Assembly: GCF_000276665.1 (NCBI RefSeq)
Contig: NW_004955426.1
Location: forward strand, 858,919 to 922,918
DNA length: 64,000 bases
Reading direction: 5' to 3'
Origin: Chinchilla lanigera
Lineage: Eukaryota; Chordata; Mammalia; Rodentia; Chinchillidae
Positions 14,158 through 24,802 of the stretch are shown here, in pieces; within the stretch, counting starts at the first letter, position 1, and each line of letters starts with the position of its first letter. Below the pieces are notes generated by a model. It saw only the letters and a program-made list of their open reading frames with translations. It was not told the DNA's origin and did not search any database. The position numbers and the translations under genes are program-made.

Positions 14158-14322
14158 TTATTACACATACATATTATACATATGCACACATGTACATGTC
14201 TATGCACATATGTGTATGCATATGTATGTGTATATATGCACAAATAACAGATATCTATATGCTGTGTATATATATATATATATACACATTTACATAATGC
14301 ACATATATATATATATATTTCT
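14158..14322. repeat. TA/CA-rich microsatellite cluster
   Basis: Alternating cacata, tatgca and tatata units, with a pure TA run near 14266-14285 and another near 14304-14318. The 65-codon open frame across it encodes only Tyr/Ile/His/Met repeats and is an artefact of the repeat. Confidence 0.9.
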
Positions 14323-14324
14323 TT

Positions 14325-17300
14325 TTTTTAAAGGGAACTTAATGCCCTAATAGTACTGTGTCTAAGTCATAGATGAAGCATACTCTTCTAAATTAGGTGA
14401 TCAGATCATCTGTCAATTATCAGTAACTGCTGACACTGTTCCATTTCTGAGCCTGTCTGTGAGGTCTGCTGGACTTCAGCAGGACTCACGATGATGCACA
14501 TAGGTACATTCTAATCATAAGAGCACCGTGTCGTAGGATCCTTCACTCAGGTCTGGGTTTCTAAGTGCAGACCTATCCCCTGGAACCTGTCATGGCACCT
14601 TAACAATGCAGGTTTGAACATATACTTAAGGGCTGATTGTAAAGCAGAATTCAGTCCTGACTGTAACATTTTAAACCACATGCACTGTTGATTTGGGGCT
14701 GGAAAAATCTCTGTAGCTTATTTCACACGAACAATTTCATCTTCATGATGTTATTTAGTTTTGCAAAGAATGTCAACTCAATGTCTTTCAGATAATAGAG
14801 AAGAAATATTTCCTTTAAAGAACATCTTAGTGGAATCTAACAGAATTTTTTCTACTTCGGTGGAAAATTTGGTCATTCTGCTTTCCAAGTCTCCCAGCCT
14901 CTAGACCAAACACTGGTTCTTGCTTTCAGATTATAGTATGCAGAACTGTCTAACAGAAAAGCACAGTATTTAAAGAGGAAGTGAGTCCCTATCTTTCTTG
15001 ACTTATGAATTAATTTCCTGTTGAACACAGGACAGTGAGATGGTATTTGGGAAGAGTAAACTTCAAAAGCAAGTTGTTAGCCATGCCATTGCCATGTATC
15101 TACTCAAGGCCACCGGGATCACACCTGTGGTTGGACAAAATTGGTCTTTCACTCATAACAAGAAAGAACACACACCACAGGAAAGCATGGATTATTTAAA
15201 GAAGATGGTGTCGGAAAAGATTACAGGATTTGGCTTGTGTAAGGTGCTCTGGGGCAGATGCAAGGGAGAAGGGCTTTGTTCTGGACTGGGTCATCCAGGA
15301 TGTGGGCAGATCCTGCATACGGTATTTTGAGGAATCTCCTCCAGGAGGTGGCAAAATCAGAGCACTGCTCAGCATGTGATTGAGAGAAAAGCAGATGCCT
15401 CAGTCAAGTAAAGGAGTCTTAAGGTCATTTCTTCATGGATGACATTCATGTTCGGTCTGTGTTTAGAGATGGTTATGAAGGGCCTTGACTCCGTCAGGAT
15501 CTAACACAAGCTTGGGGACCTTGCCCGAGGCCGGGAGTGGTGAAAGTGTTTCCGTTTAGCAGGAAATGCCAAGACCCACCTGTGGTGAGGCTGGCTCTGC
15601 GCTGCCAGAGCACACTCTTGCTCTCATCACATGGGCATGGGGACACCAAGCAACCAGATGGTGCACACCCACCAACCAGGGGCCTGGAAGAAAAGGAAAT
15701 GCCAGGGGGAGCTTAAGGCTCACACTCTGCACAGTGCATTCCAGGGTTAATATCCCGCTCCCAGCATGATAAAGAATGGCAAGTTAAAAAAACAGAGGAA
15801 AGAACAAAAGGAAATCAACCAGTCGTTTTTGCCTCCATGACACCCCGCTGTGTCTGTCTAACTCCTGTTTTGTTTTGTATATTTTGAAATCTGGCAGACA
15901 GTCTGACACTCAGTGAGACTCCTGAAGGATGACATCATCGATTGTATTGTTTTGACCTGAAATGCGTTAGGATCCAGAGAAGCTTTTTGAAGGTCCGTAT
16001 ATTTAACTGCTAGGACAGAAAAACATCAACAACAGTAACAATTTCCATTTAATTAGGTCTGTGGTTATTAATGCCCATGTCAAAAAACAATCCTAACACA
16101 TCCGGCCATGTGATTTGATTTTCAGTTTGCCCTTAAAGAAATTCTAAGAAATACATGAGTTCTTTCTCATATTTACTGTTAAGAAGCAGGAGAAAAAGAA
16201 CTTCTGTTTCTGAGCAGCCATTCACAATTGCTCCTTCTCCTTTCTGCACATCAAATGCAAAGAATTCCATAGCTATTTTCTTTGATCATATTTCACAGTA
16301 GTTTGGATACAAAACTATCTACTTTCCTCCATGCCTGGTGTCTAGATCTTTCTAAATATAAGATACAGAGGATATTTTCATACTTCGGTTTGAAGAAAGC
16401 AACCAACAATGGGTATTTGCTGGTAGTCTTGCAGACCCTGAGTCAAAGGGGCAAGGTAAGGCTCACTGAACACCATTACTTGAGATGATTCTCATAGCTG
16501 TGTGAGTGAACACATTAGCGAGCTTCTTTTTAAAGTACAATAATAATAATAAAATTCATTTCAAGATACTAGTGTCCAATTACCTTCAACTTCTACCTCT
16601 TTATACCGCTTAGACTAGGTTCTTGTAGCATCACTGTGATCCTCTCACTAGGGTGGTTGTGATTAACTTGAAAATTAACAGAAAGTTTGAAATGAGCTTA
16701 AAGGTATTTTCTGTTGTTGCTTTGAAATTTAACATGAGCAGAGGGGTAGACAGGGCAGATGGGAGAGATGTGGCTGCAGGAAAAAAAGCAAGTGGTAGAT
16801 GAATACGTTTATTCATGCCCCTCCCAAAGGCCTACATTATTTGCACTGTCTTTTTCACTAATGAGGAATGATAGTTTTCTCATTCAGCAACTTTTTAGAC
16901 ACTAGAAAGATGTTTTAAATCCTCTCTCCACAATAGCAAACTGGGGAGAAAAGAATTTGATCTTTAAGAATATGGATTTAATGTTTCATTTTTGTACAAA
17001 TATACTTTTAAAATTGAGTATTGCTTTTCTTTGTGAGAAGTGACTGGACACACCACGGGAGCAAAGGTTTCCAGCCGCTTGACTTTGTAAAACTCACTAA
17101 GCTCCTCACTTTGTTGGCTCAAACGGCCCTCTGGGTCTCCTTAAGTGTTTCGTGTACCCCTAGGCCAAAAGGCGGACACGACAGATCCATTCACCAAGTG
17201 CTCAGAGCTGAGCAGACTGAGAGTTATCTATGTCCCGTCAGTTTAGTGCTTCTGGATACTGCACCATTTCTCCAACCTGGGAATGTGACGATGACATCGT

Positions 17301-18765
17301 CATCTTTCTTTCCTATACTGATTGGCATTTGCTTTTTATCACAGAAACTTCAGAATACCAAAGGCTTGCAAAACTATGACATCATCAAAAGGAATGTAGC
17401 ACCGTCCAGTTTGGAAATGGAACTTGAGCTCATAACTCACTTGGTGCATGCCAACTGGCGCTGCTCTACCACCCTGGGAAGCTTGGACTCTCCCTCTGAG
17501 TTCCTCTGAGTTTGCTGCGTGGCTCTGGGACACGTGGTGCATAGGTGGGGGACAGCAGTGAGTGAGTGGTCCCGACCATGGCCCTGAGAAACTTCAGCAT
17601 AAAAAACAGTTACCGGCAGAAGGGCAGGTCGCTCTTATATGAATGGAAGCTTTTGCGTAAAGTTTAAATTTAGAATTTCAATTAAGTGACGCAGTAGGGA
17701 GGCCAAGTGAACATAAACATTTGTCTTTTGAAAAAGAGAGTTTTGGTCATTTCTATTTCCTTTTGTAAATGTTTTGAAACGCTTTATTTTATGGCTGGAA
17801 GAACTATGTCTTACCATTCCTTAATGATCTTTATATATTTACAAGACAAAAACTGTGTGAAATATTAACTTTCTAAGACACCCCCCTTCTGAACAGTACA
17901 ATAAGATCACGCAGCACTCATGGAGAAAATGCCACTTTAGTGGTGGTGGTAGTACCAAAAGCACTTCCTCTATTCTATTCAGCATGCTCTTCGCTGTATA
18001 AAATTGCTCTTAATGACTTCCGTTTTGTGTTTGATCGCAAGGGACCTCCATCCTACCTATTTCTTGCCTTTGCTCCAGAGCCTCAGTTGGGCTGCTCTCG
18101 ACTTAAATTGCAGAATGAGTAAGAACAGGAGAGACAGGAGACCAGAGAAAGTAAATGAATTCAGTGATGTGAAAACTCTGCTCTTGAGTGAGCATAACAA
18201 GTTAATTCTTCGTAGATGTGATGTACTGAGTGATGAGAAATCTGAAGGAGGTGATACTTTCCCACCTCCTCTAGAGAGGACTGTATATTACGATCAGAGC
18301 CTATTTGTGATCCACAGCATTACTTTGCAGAAGCACTGACATACCTGCTTTTTGTGTAGCAGTCACTGTGGTAGGAGCTCACCATACTGACCGTGTGCTT
18401 GCTGTGTGCTGGGACTGCACCTATGCCTTCCTGGGATGGTTCATTACTATCCCTGCTGTATGGATGCCCTGTGATAGGGCTCTTTGCCAGTGTGTCTGAA
18501 GGCCAGAGATAATTAGGTGGTGGAGGCGGAGTTACCATGCAGATGGATGCTTCTCACAGACTGCGATCACACTCAGGATGCTCAATATTGTTACCCATAT
18601 TACATGACTCATATTACTATGACATAATAAGTACTAGAATCAGTTACTGCTCTTATAAGCCATGACAAGTTGGGTCCAAGAATGGTTGTGCACCCCTCAG
18701 ATATTTCATTAGGAAAAAAGTAACATTCATCCGACTTAGGGTTAACACCAGATCTATGACCTGTC
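14325..18765. other. Intronic DNA without a supported gene
   Basis: Apart from the possible retrocopy at 15.0-15.4 kb I see no recognisable repeats of note. The 162-codon frame at 17021-17509 has no family features, overlaps another open frame on the opposite strand and lacks any splice-framed homology. I treat it as chance. Confidence 0.5.
15040..15415 (+). pseudogene. Possible decayed retrocopy, identity unknown
   Basis: A frame opens at ATG 15040 and reads about 70 protein-like residues, including VSHAIAMYLLKATGITPVVG and ESMDYLKKMVSEKIT. The sense then seems to continue in a different frame at about 15255 with EKGFVLDWVIQDVG and FEESPPGGGKIRALLSM before a stop near 15377. Amino-acid usage in both halves is balanced and not repeat-like, which is why I flag it. 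The apparent frame change would fit a dead processed copy. I do not recognise the protein and see no clear poly-A tail or target-site duplication. It could be chance. Confidence 0.25.
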
Positions 18766-18767
18766 TT

Positions 18768-18831
18768 TCACCTGTGACTACGTCTTTCTTTTAGATCAAG
18801 AATCATGTAATTTAAGGAATACGAGGAACTC
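18768..18831 (+). repeat. Direct repeat copy 1 (about 60 bp, near-identical to 19755-19814)
   Basis: From 'cttttagatcaagaatcatg' through 'gaggaac' this segment matches the copy about 987 bp downstream with only two differences over about 42 bp. Weaker similarity extends about 20 bp upstream. The unit begins with a pyrimidine run followed by AG, so it superficially resembles a plus-strand acceptor, but no frame or expression evidence supports an exon. Confidence 0.85.
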
Positions 18832-19386
18832 ACACATGACAGCATGCCACTGACTTTATAAAACAATAACACTGCTTTGTGGAAAACGTCTCCGTCGTGT
18901 TTTCCTCTGCTTATACTTTTAGGAATCTTGCTCTAAGAATTCTAGGGTCCAGAGTCAGGTACTGGAGCAGAGACTAGAAAGTCCTAGCTGGAGAAATAAC
19001 AAAGCTCCCAATCAAGTGCTACACAACATCCTTTACTAGCTTTCTTGACTCCGTGCTTAAACTGTGCTTGGCCTTACTCAGGCCCGTTTCTCCCCATTCC
19101 CTCCAAATTTGTGTTCTGTATCTCTTTGGCTCTTGCAAGTCAACCATAATTCACTCCAAAAAATGACTCTGATGTTCAAATAAAATAGAATGTCCAGTAT
19201 CTACTTCAGTAAGGAGTTATGCTACCTGTTCATGCAATAAATAGAATCCACCAGGTAAAGTACAGTTTCCGTACTTGGATTATTGCACTAACCTTAGTGT
19301 TTTCCTGCTTAAAGCCCTCCAAGAGGGACTGACTATGGCAACCAAAATCTGCTACTTAGATATAAAACAGATATAATGGTACCTTG

Positions 19387-19477
19387 GTTCATGAACTTAA
19401 GTCTTTCCATGATTCGGGCTGCATATGCTTGCAATTCGTTTGCAACCAGCATTGTGGAATGAATTAAGTTCATGAAC
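19387..19477. repeat. 14-bp perfect inverted repeat with 63-bp spacer
   Basis: GTTCATGAACTTAA at 19387-19400 is exactly reverse-complemented at 19464-19477. The first ten bases are themselves palindromic. It lies between the two copies of the 60-bp direct repeat, hinting at a small unrecognised mobile or duplicated unit. Confidence 0.85.
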
Positions 19478-19754
19478 AGAGGAACCACTGTGCTCTCTTT
19501 CAACATAATCTGATACAAAACCTCTTATCTTTCTGTAAGCTTAGTACGCTCATTTATTTCTGTTCATTTACTTGGTGTCATGCATGACCTTGGCAAAAAC
19601 TACTGAGTGTTTTCTGTTAAAATCAACTGTAATGATCAGAAAGATGCTTTACATGGAGTGGGTATTCAGAAAATGATGATTATCTGATCATCAAATCTAC
19701 TAAGCTAAATCTTTAACTGCACCTTTTAAATATGCATAAATTGCATATCATTCC

Positions 19755-19814
19755 ACTGTAACTGTATTTTCCTTTTAGATCAAGAATCATGTAATTTAAG
19801 AAATATGAGGAACA
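19755..19814 (+). repeat. Direct repeat copy 2
   Basis: This is the second copy of the segment at 18768-18831. The similarity stops sharply after 'gaggaac' in both copies. It could be a local duplication or two fragments of one unrecognised interspersed repeat. Confidence 0.85.
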
Positions 19815-19854
19815 TCATTTAATATATGTGGTCTTGGTAACTACTCAATACATT

Positions 19855-20140
19855 AGTAGTAAATTTACTTATCTTACCAAAACTCTGAGTTTGGTTCTAT
19901 GATTTTTTTCATTTTGTTTTGTTTTCTGAGACAAGGTCTCACTATGTAGTTCTGGCCACAAACAAACTCCAGCCCTCTTGTGTCAGCCTCTCAAGTGCTG
20001 GGATTACAGGTGTGCACCCAGCCTACCCAGCAATCTATGATTATTTCAGCTGTACAGATGAAGAGTTGGAGCTTCAGAGAGTTTAAATGACTTGCCCCAA
20101 GTTGGTAAAGCAAAGCCCCAGAAACACCTCAGGTTTCACT
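19855..20140 (-). mobile_element. MIR SINE (antisense), split by a B1-like insertion
   Basis: Left part (to about 19904) reads 'aactctgagtttggttctatgatt'. The right part (from 20034) resumes with 'tctatgattatttcagc', then 'gtacagatgaag', 'gcttcagagagtttaaatga', 'cttgcccc'. These follow the antisense MIR order. Removing the B1-like block and one copy of the 9-nt duplication restores one MIR. Confidence 0.75.
19905..20033 (-). mobile_element. B1-like SINE, antisense, inserted in a MIR
   Basis: The reverse of a B1-like element: 'ttctgagacaaggtctcact', 'tgtcagcctctcaagtgctg', 'ggattacaggtgtgcaccca'. It is flanked by the 9-nt direct repeat tctatgatt at 19896-19904 and 20034-20042. The central region is shortened compared with the copy at 38.6 kb. 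Confidence 0.85.
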
Positions 20141-21105
20141 ATACCCATGCCCTCCACTCCGTAGATGAAGAAGAGCCCACTCTACACTGGTTGTGGGTCT
20201 CAGGAATGGTAAAGGAAGCTGGTTGTGTCCCCAGAATTCATCCAGGCACAAGACAGTAACTTCACAGGTAGAGCAAAAGGTACCATTCCTATGTTATACA
20301 AAAAACTGAGGACTCCCACACTTTGCATTGTTCTTTGGGCAGTGCTCTGATGGTGTCCAAGTAAGCACCTGAGGTCCAGACTGTACAGATCTCAAAGAAG
20401 GGTCTTGTTCCACCCACCAGGTCACAGACAGCACACACCTCATGGACTTCGGAAAACGTTCAGAATTGCTCTACACCAGTGGATGTAAGAACCACAAAGT
20501 AGAAGACTCAGTCTAGAGTTTTATTTTTAACTTCAAGGAGAAGTGTGAAATCTGTAAAACACTTCTCTAAGTTAGGAGAAGCAATTATTACTCTTGTTTG
20601 CATTTGAAAATACTTATTATTGATTAAAATGTTATGCATTCTGATAGCCCAGAACATAAACTGGGAGAGGCACTCTCCCAGTGTGTTAGGTCAAATACAT
20701 TTGAATTCAACCCAACAACTATTTCTCTGAGTACTAAGTGGCTTGGGCTGTTGTTGCTATTTAAAGTTTGCATTTTGAGCAATGCCAGAGCTAACAGTTC
20801 AGGGATACATTTCAAAATACCTTCCCTTTAACGACTATTATGCATGTGGCATCTCTGAGTTTTTTCTAAGTATCCTTTGACCTATTTTTGTTTTAATACT
20901 TTATAATACTTGAGATTTTAAGTTTGCTGTCTATTGCATGTGCTAGGATTCCTTTGTAGTGAAACAGAAAAGAAAGAGGTTTGTATTAACAGCACAAGAG
21001 AAGAATCAAAACTGAATCTCACTACATAAGAAGTTGTCAGTGCATCCGAACTGCAGCAAGGACTTGTCAGACCTGAGCTTTACTGAGGTCTCAAAATAAG
21101 ATCAC

Positions 21106-21224
21106 TGGTCAGACAGGTCTGCAATCCCAGAACTCCAGGAAACAGAGGCAGGAGGATGGCTGTTTCTTGCCCACCCTGGGCAACTCAGTAACTTGGTAAG
21201 ACCCTATCTCAAAACAAAAATTTA
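21106..21224 (+). mobile_element. B1-like SINE, sense
   Basis: Shows 'tctgcaatcccagaact', 'aaacagaggcaggaggatgg' and 'gaccctatctcaaaac', the sense order of a 7SL-derived SINE. Its A-rich tail was the landing site of the ID element that follows. The 5' end is degraded. Confidence 0.75.
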
Positions 21225-21325
21225 GGGGCTGGGGATTTAGCTCAGCGGCAAAAGCGCCTGCCTGGCAAGCGCAAGGTCATGAGTTCGGTTCCCGGTACCA
21301 GAGAAAAACCAAAAAAAAAAAAAAA
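21225..21325 (+). mobile_element. ID SINE (tRNA-Ala-like), young copy
   Basis: Begins ggggctggggatttagctca (pol III A-box region), then 'gcggcaaaagcgcctgcctg', a B-box-like gagttcggttccc, and a linker 'gagaaaaacc' before a long A run. The 14-nt duplication aaaacaaaaattta at 21211-21224 and 21326-21339 is perfect. Near-identity with the two other IDs here marks recent activity. It is a retroposon, not a tRNA gene. Confidence 0.95.
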
Positions 21326-21339
21326 AAAACAAAAATTTA

Positions 21340-21415
21340 AAAAAGTTCTGGGATATAGCTCAGTACATAGCTCTGGGGTGTAATTCCTAGTGTTATATAT
21401 AGAGAAAAAGACAGA
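21340..21415 (+). repeat. Possible older ID-like fragment
   Basis: Immediately after the young ID the sequence 'gttctgggatatagctcagt' followed by 'gctctggggtgtaattcc' resembles a badly decayed ID 5' half. It then runs into a purine-rich tail. The limits and identity are tentative. Confidence 0.35.
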
Positions 21416-21510
21416 GAGATAAAAATGATGATAGATGGTATATTATATGTGATAATTTTATCAGCTGCTTTCGCATTTTTATCATTCCTCTCTGATCTCA
21501 TTCATCAACA

Positions 21511-21684
21511 GGGAAGGAGGAAGGGAGGAGGGAGAGAGAGAGAGGAAGAAGAAGGAGGAGGAGAAGGAGGAGAAGGAAGAGGGGAGGAGGAGGAAGAAGA
21601 AAAGAAGAGGAGGAGAAGGAGGGGTGGGAGAAGGATAAGGGGAAAGAGAAGGAGAGGGAGAGGAGGAAGAAGAGGGAGAAGAGA
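21511..21684 (+). repeat. 174-nt polypurine (GGA/GAA) tract
   Basis: Bases 21511-21624 are purines only on the plus strand. The tract then continues to 21684 with single T interruptions at 21625 and 21636. Units are gga, gaa and ga in irregular order. Long mirror-like purine tracts of this kind can form triplex (H-DNA) or slip. The 96-codon Glu/Arg/Gly-rich open frame across it is a by-product. Confidence 0.97.
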
Positions 21685-21899
21685 CTCTAAAATGAAAGCC
21701 CTAGAGGAAGCCTGAAAGCAAAGTATCTCTCTGACTTTCTCTTGTCCTCCTTGCCACTCACTGTTCTGTAAAGCAAGCCATGGAAACTACAGTTCCCCTT
21801 CTTCAAGACACTGAACTCCTGTTCCTTGAGGTCAGCCATAAAATTAAAAAATATTACGCTAATATTCTTTCACCTTTCTGTATAAGAGCTGTGTGACCA

Positions 21900-22228
21900 G
21901 GGTGGAGTGTCAACTTGTACTGGTTTTGGGGTCCATCCTAGGGGGACTGGTAAAGGAGATCTCTAGCTGTGGCTGGTGGGTCATGAAGATGTGGCCTGGG
22001 CTTCTATGTCTGGGTATTCACCCCTTCCCCACTGTTCCCCTGCTCTGCTTCCCAACTGCCATGAACTAAGCATCTTGCCCCACTAGACCCCTCCACCATG
22101 ATGTTTCTGCTTTGGAACCAGCTGATCATGGAGTGAATCCATCAAAACTCTGAGTCAAATGAACCCTCTTCTTGTTTAAATTGTGAGTATCAGATATTAT
22201 ATCCAGTGATGGAAAAGTTAATATAAGT
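21900..22228 (+). mobile_element. LTR relic, MaLR/ERVL-like (plus)
   Basis: It starts 'gtggagtgtcaacttgtact', has a C/T-rich middle, then a 3' part 'aatgaaccctcttcttgttt' and 'gatggaaaagttaatata' that resembles the 'aataaacc...gcaa..aaagtaactaatac' end of rodent and mammal MaLR-type LTRs. No internal viral genes accompany it, so it is probably a solo LTR. Confidence 0.5.
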
Positions 22229-23264
22229 TGGCTGTGAAGAAATCTCTAATTTATTTTATCTGATAGTAGGTCATAATATCCCATTTTAGAAGGGGTCCTG
22301 CCTCATTCCCTAGAGGACAGAACATGATATGAAGAGGTCAAGGAGCATCTGAGCAGGGAGGTCTTGCTTCCTCCCCGCCACCCCCATCTATGGCCATTAG
22401 TTCATATACTTTGTGGTCAATTACATCTCAACATGGCTGTCCCTGCTTCATCAGACTTAAGCATAAAAATGGGGAATTCACCCTGGATCTTTGGGTCTTT
22501 CCCTTGAATCCTTCTACCTTGCATAAACTGTGATAAAAATACATGCATATGCTTTTCTCTTGTTAACATCTCTGACCTTTTAGGTAGGGTAGGAAAGGGA
22601 TCAACTCTTTTCTATCCTGACAGCTCCTTTCTGTGACAGTTGGACACCCATCTATTTACAAACATCATTCTCAGAGACCAGACTTTACATATATTGGTGT
22701 TACACAGAAACCAGCCAGAACTTTGGACAGGCAAATATGTGATACAGAAGCATACTGGAATCCTAGCATTTTTTCCTTTGCAGCTAGCAGCTAGAAGAAT
22801 TTCAAATATTTCTCTGAAAAGTGTTTTCCTAGAACTAAAATCATTTGAATATTGTACACATAAAAATAAACTCGATCTTGTCTAATTTTCTTTGAAATGC
22901 AAAAGTCATACAGTTGGCAGGACCATAAAGGTTACCCAGTCTAGCAGGGCACATGGTTATTCTGGAAGAATGCAAATATTTACAAGGGACTGTTCCTTCA
23001 TTAACTGCTGGAAAAAAATACAGGGAACAACCGAATGATTTCAAAGTTCACCCTAGTGTCCAATTAGTTGCAAAGGCTGTATATTCTCATTCCATCATAT
23101 TCCCACCCCTGCCATGGCCAAAGCCTCGTTTCTCATGCTTTGACATCTGCGATGACAGTGTATTGGGTCCTCAGTGCAGGCTGTGCCCCTCTCCTTTTAT
23201 CCTCACAGCTCTAGCTTGGGAAGCTTTCTAAAGGCAGCTCCAGCACCCTGCTGGCCTTCCAGCA

Positions 23265-23480
23265 ACCCCCACGCACACTCTGTCATTCACAGGGCTTGGC
23301 TCCAGGACAACCTCACACTCTGGCCCCTGCCTCCTTCTCCAGTGGCACTGCTTGCTCTGCGTACCCTTCTGCACAAGTCCTGTGCCCAGATCCGACTGGG
23401 TGTAACTTCCTATGTGTGCCAAGCTATGTCGTATCACTTCCTCCTTTGCTAACCTGACGCATCTCCCACTGCATGGCCAA
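23265..23480 (+). mobile_element. L2-like LINE relic
   Basis: A C/T-rich run with 'ctctggcccctgcctccttctcc', 'gtggcactgcttgctctg' and 'tgtgccaagct' follows the order of the L2 3' region as I recall it. A later piece near 23,800 ('ctagcatatggatttgcaca','aagtaggcccttaaagaa') resembles its very end. Divergence is large. Confidence 0.45.
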
Positions 23481-24103
23481 AGCGATGCTGCAGGAGTATC
23501 AGCACCTGTAAACATCCTTTCCTGCTGACAGAGAAGGTGATACTATGTCTAGCCCACATAAGTGTACAAGCACAGACTTCAAATATCATGTGTGTGCCAG
23601 ACTACTTTGGAGAAAATATTGTCTAGGTTTTGGCACCATGGTTTTGGCTTCCCTGGCCTCTCTTGCAGCAAGTGAGTATCATCTGTAGTACTTTTCACTG
23701 GAACTTTGCACTTTCTGTGTAACTAATGATGATTCTTCGCGAGGCAGTAACTCCAGGGAGCACGAGGCATGTCATTTTTAACTTATCTCTGTCTTCACTG
23801 TCTAGCATATGGATTTGCACAAAGTAGGCCCTTAAAGAACAAATCACTCTATTCCTGGGTAAAAAGTATCTCAAAGGTAAAAAATCGCAGTAGAATGTAT
23901 ATATGCTGTACCAAATATGATTACTTGCTCATCATCCCGCTCTGATCCTATTCATTAATTCACCAAACATTTTCAGGGAGCCAAGGAGGCCCAGGGGATC
24001 ACATATGGTTCCTGGTACCCCAGGAGCCAGGGTCCTCCAGGAGTCAGTGAATAAGAGGAAGAGTTAGTTTTAAGAGACTTAAGGGCAATGTCAGGGTCCG
24101 TAA

Positions 24104-24160
24104 CAGGGTTTCTCGGACCTGGCACTGGTGATGTTTTGGATGAGATAAATCTTGCTTGTG
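24104..24160 (+). mobile_element. MER20-like element, 5' piece
   Basis: Shows 'cagggtttctcggacctggc', 'actggtgatgttttgga' and 'gataaatcttgcttgtgatg', the 5' end of MER20 as I recall it. The element then breaks off at an LTR insertion and resumes at 24661. Confidence 0.7.
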
Positions 24161-24660
24161 ATGGTTGTGACCCATCAACTTGATGAGTAAGAACTGCTCA
24201 GCAGACTAGTAAAGCTCTGAGTGTGGCTGTGACAGGTAGGTCAGAAACTGAGGAGGGAAGGCCCACCCCGGATGTAGGGTTACCAACCAGCAGCCTTGCA
24301 GCCTGGACTGAATAAAAAGGGGGGAAGCAAGTCTTCCCTTTTACTTCTTTGGAGGAGCGCCCGTCTTCACCACAGCCTTTAGACATCTGTGCCCAGTTCT
24401 TTCAGGTGTCTAGCATAGACTCTTCACTCTTCCAACACAGACCTTCAGACTTTCTGACAGGAACTTGTACCAAACTACAGTGAGCTCCAGGTCTTTGATG
24501 ATTAATGGGATCCTCTGGCAGGCATGCAGATGACCATTTTGCATTCTCTCATCACTGGCTGCCTAGCCAGCCAGTGTAAACCTACCTAGAAAATCCTTTA
24601 TATAATCATATATGTACTTATATTAAATCTGTTCCGCTAGTGAACCTTGATACAGGGCAA
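24161..24660 (+). mobile_element. LTR relic inserted in MER20
   Basis: About 500 bp between the two MER20 pieces begins with a 'gacccatcaacttgatgag' motif. It contains 'gaggagggaaggcccacccc', and ends 'tctgttccgctagtgaacc', close to the 'tctgtttctctggagaaccctgac' end of an ERVL/MaLR-type LTR. Similar LTRs occur at 26.3 and 51.2 kb. The exact target-site duplication is unresolved. Confidence 0.6.
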
Positions 24661-24802
24661 GATGATGTCCTGTATTACAATATGTTGAGTAACATCCCGG
24701 GCATCTACCAATTAGGGCTCAATCCACCTCCTTCACTTCTGTCTGCAGGTATTGCTAGATGTCCCCTGGGCTAGGGTGGATCATCTCTGGTTAAGAACCA
24801 TT
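24661..24802 (+). mobile_element. MER20-like element, 3' piece
   Basis: Resumes with 'gatgatgtcctgtattacaa', 'agtaacatcccgggcatcta', 'ctagatgtcccctgggctag' and ends 'ggttaagaaccatt', matching the 3' end of MER20. Joined with 24104-24160 it makes one nearly full-length element. Confidence 0.75.

Noticed and set aside
14153..14350. 65-codon Tyr/Ile/His frame
   Set aside because: It is generated by the TA/CA microsatellite.
17021..17509. 162-codon plus-strand frame as a possible gene
   Set aside because: No recognisable family, no supporting splice or promoter context, an opposing open frame overlaps it, and frames of this size occur by chance in a 64-kb window.
19333..19518. Minus-strand frame with VVPLFMNLIHSTM...YAARIMERL, faintly like an armadillo/importin repeat
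   Set aside because: The resemblance is limited to a few hydrophobic residues. The frame contains the 14-bp inverted repeat, has no splice-framed continuation, and does not match CTNND2 armadillo sequence.
21225..21300. tRNA-Ala-like sequence as a tRNA gene
   Set aside because: It has an ID SINE body, an A-rich tail and a target-site duplication, and the same sequence recurs at 30.6 and 62.3 kb. It is a retroposon.
21425..21715. 96-codon Glu/Arg/Gly-rich frame
   Set aside because: It is generated by the polypurine tract.
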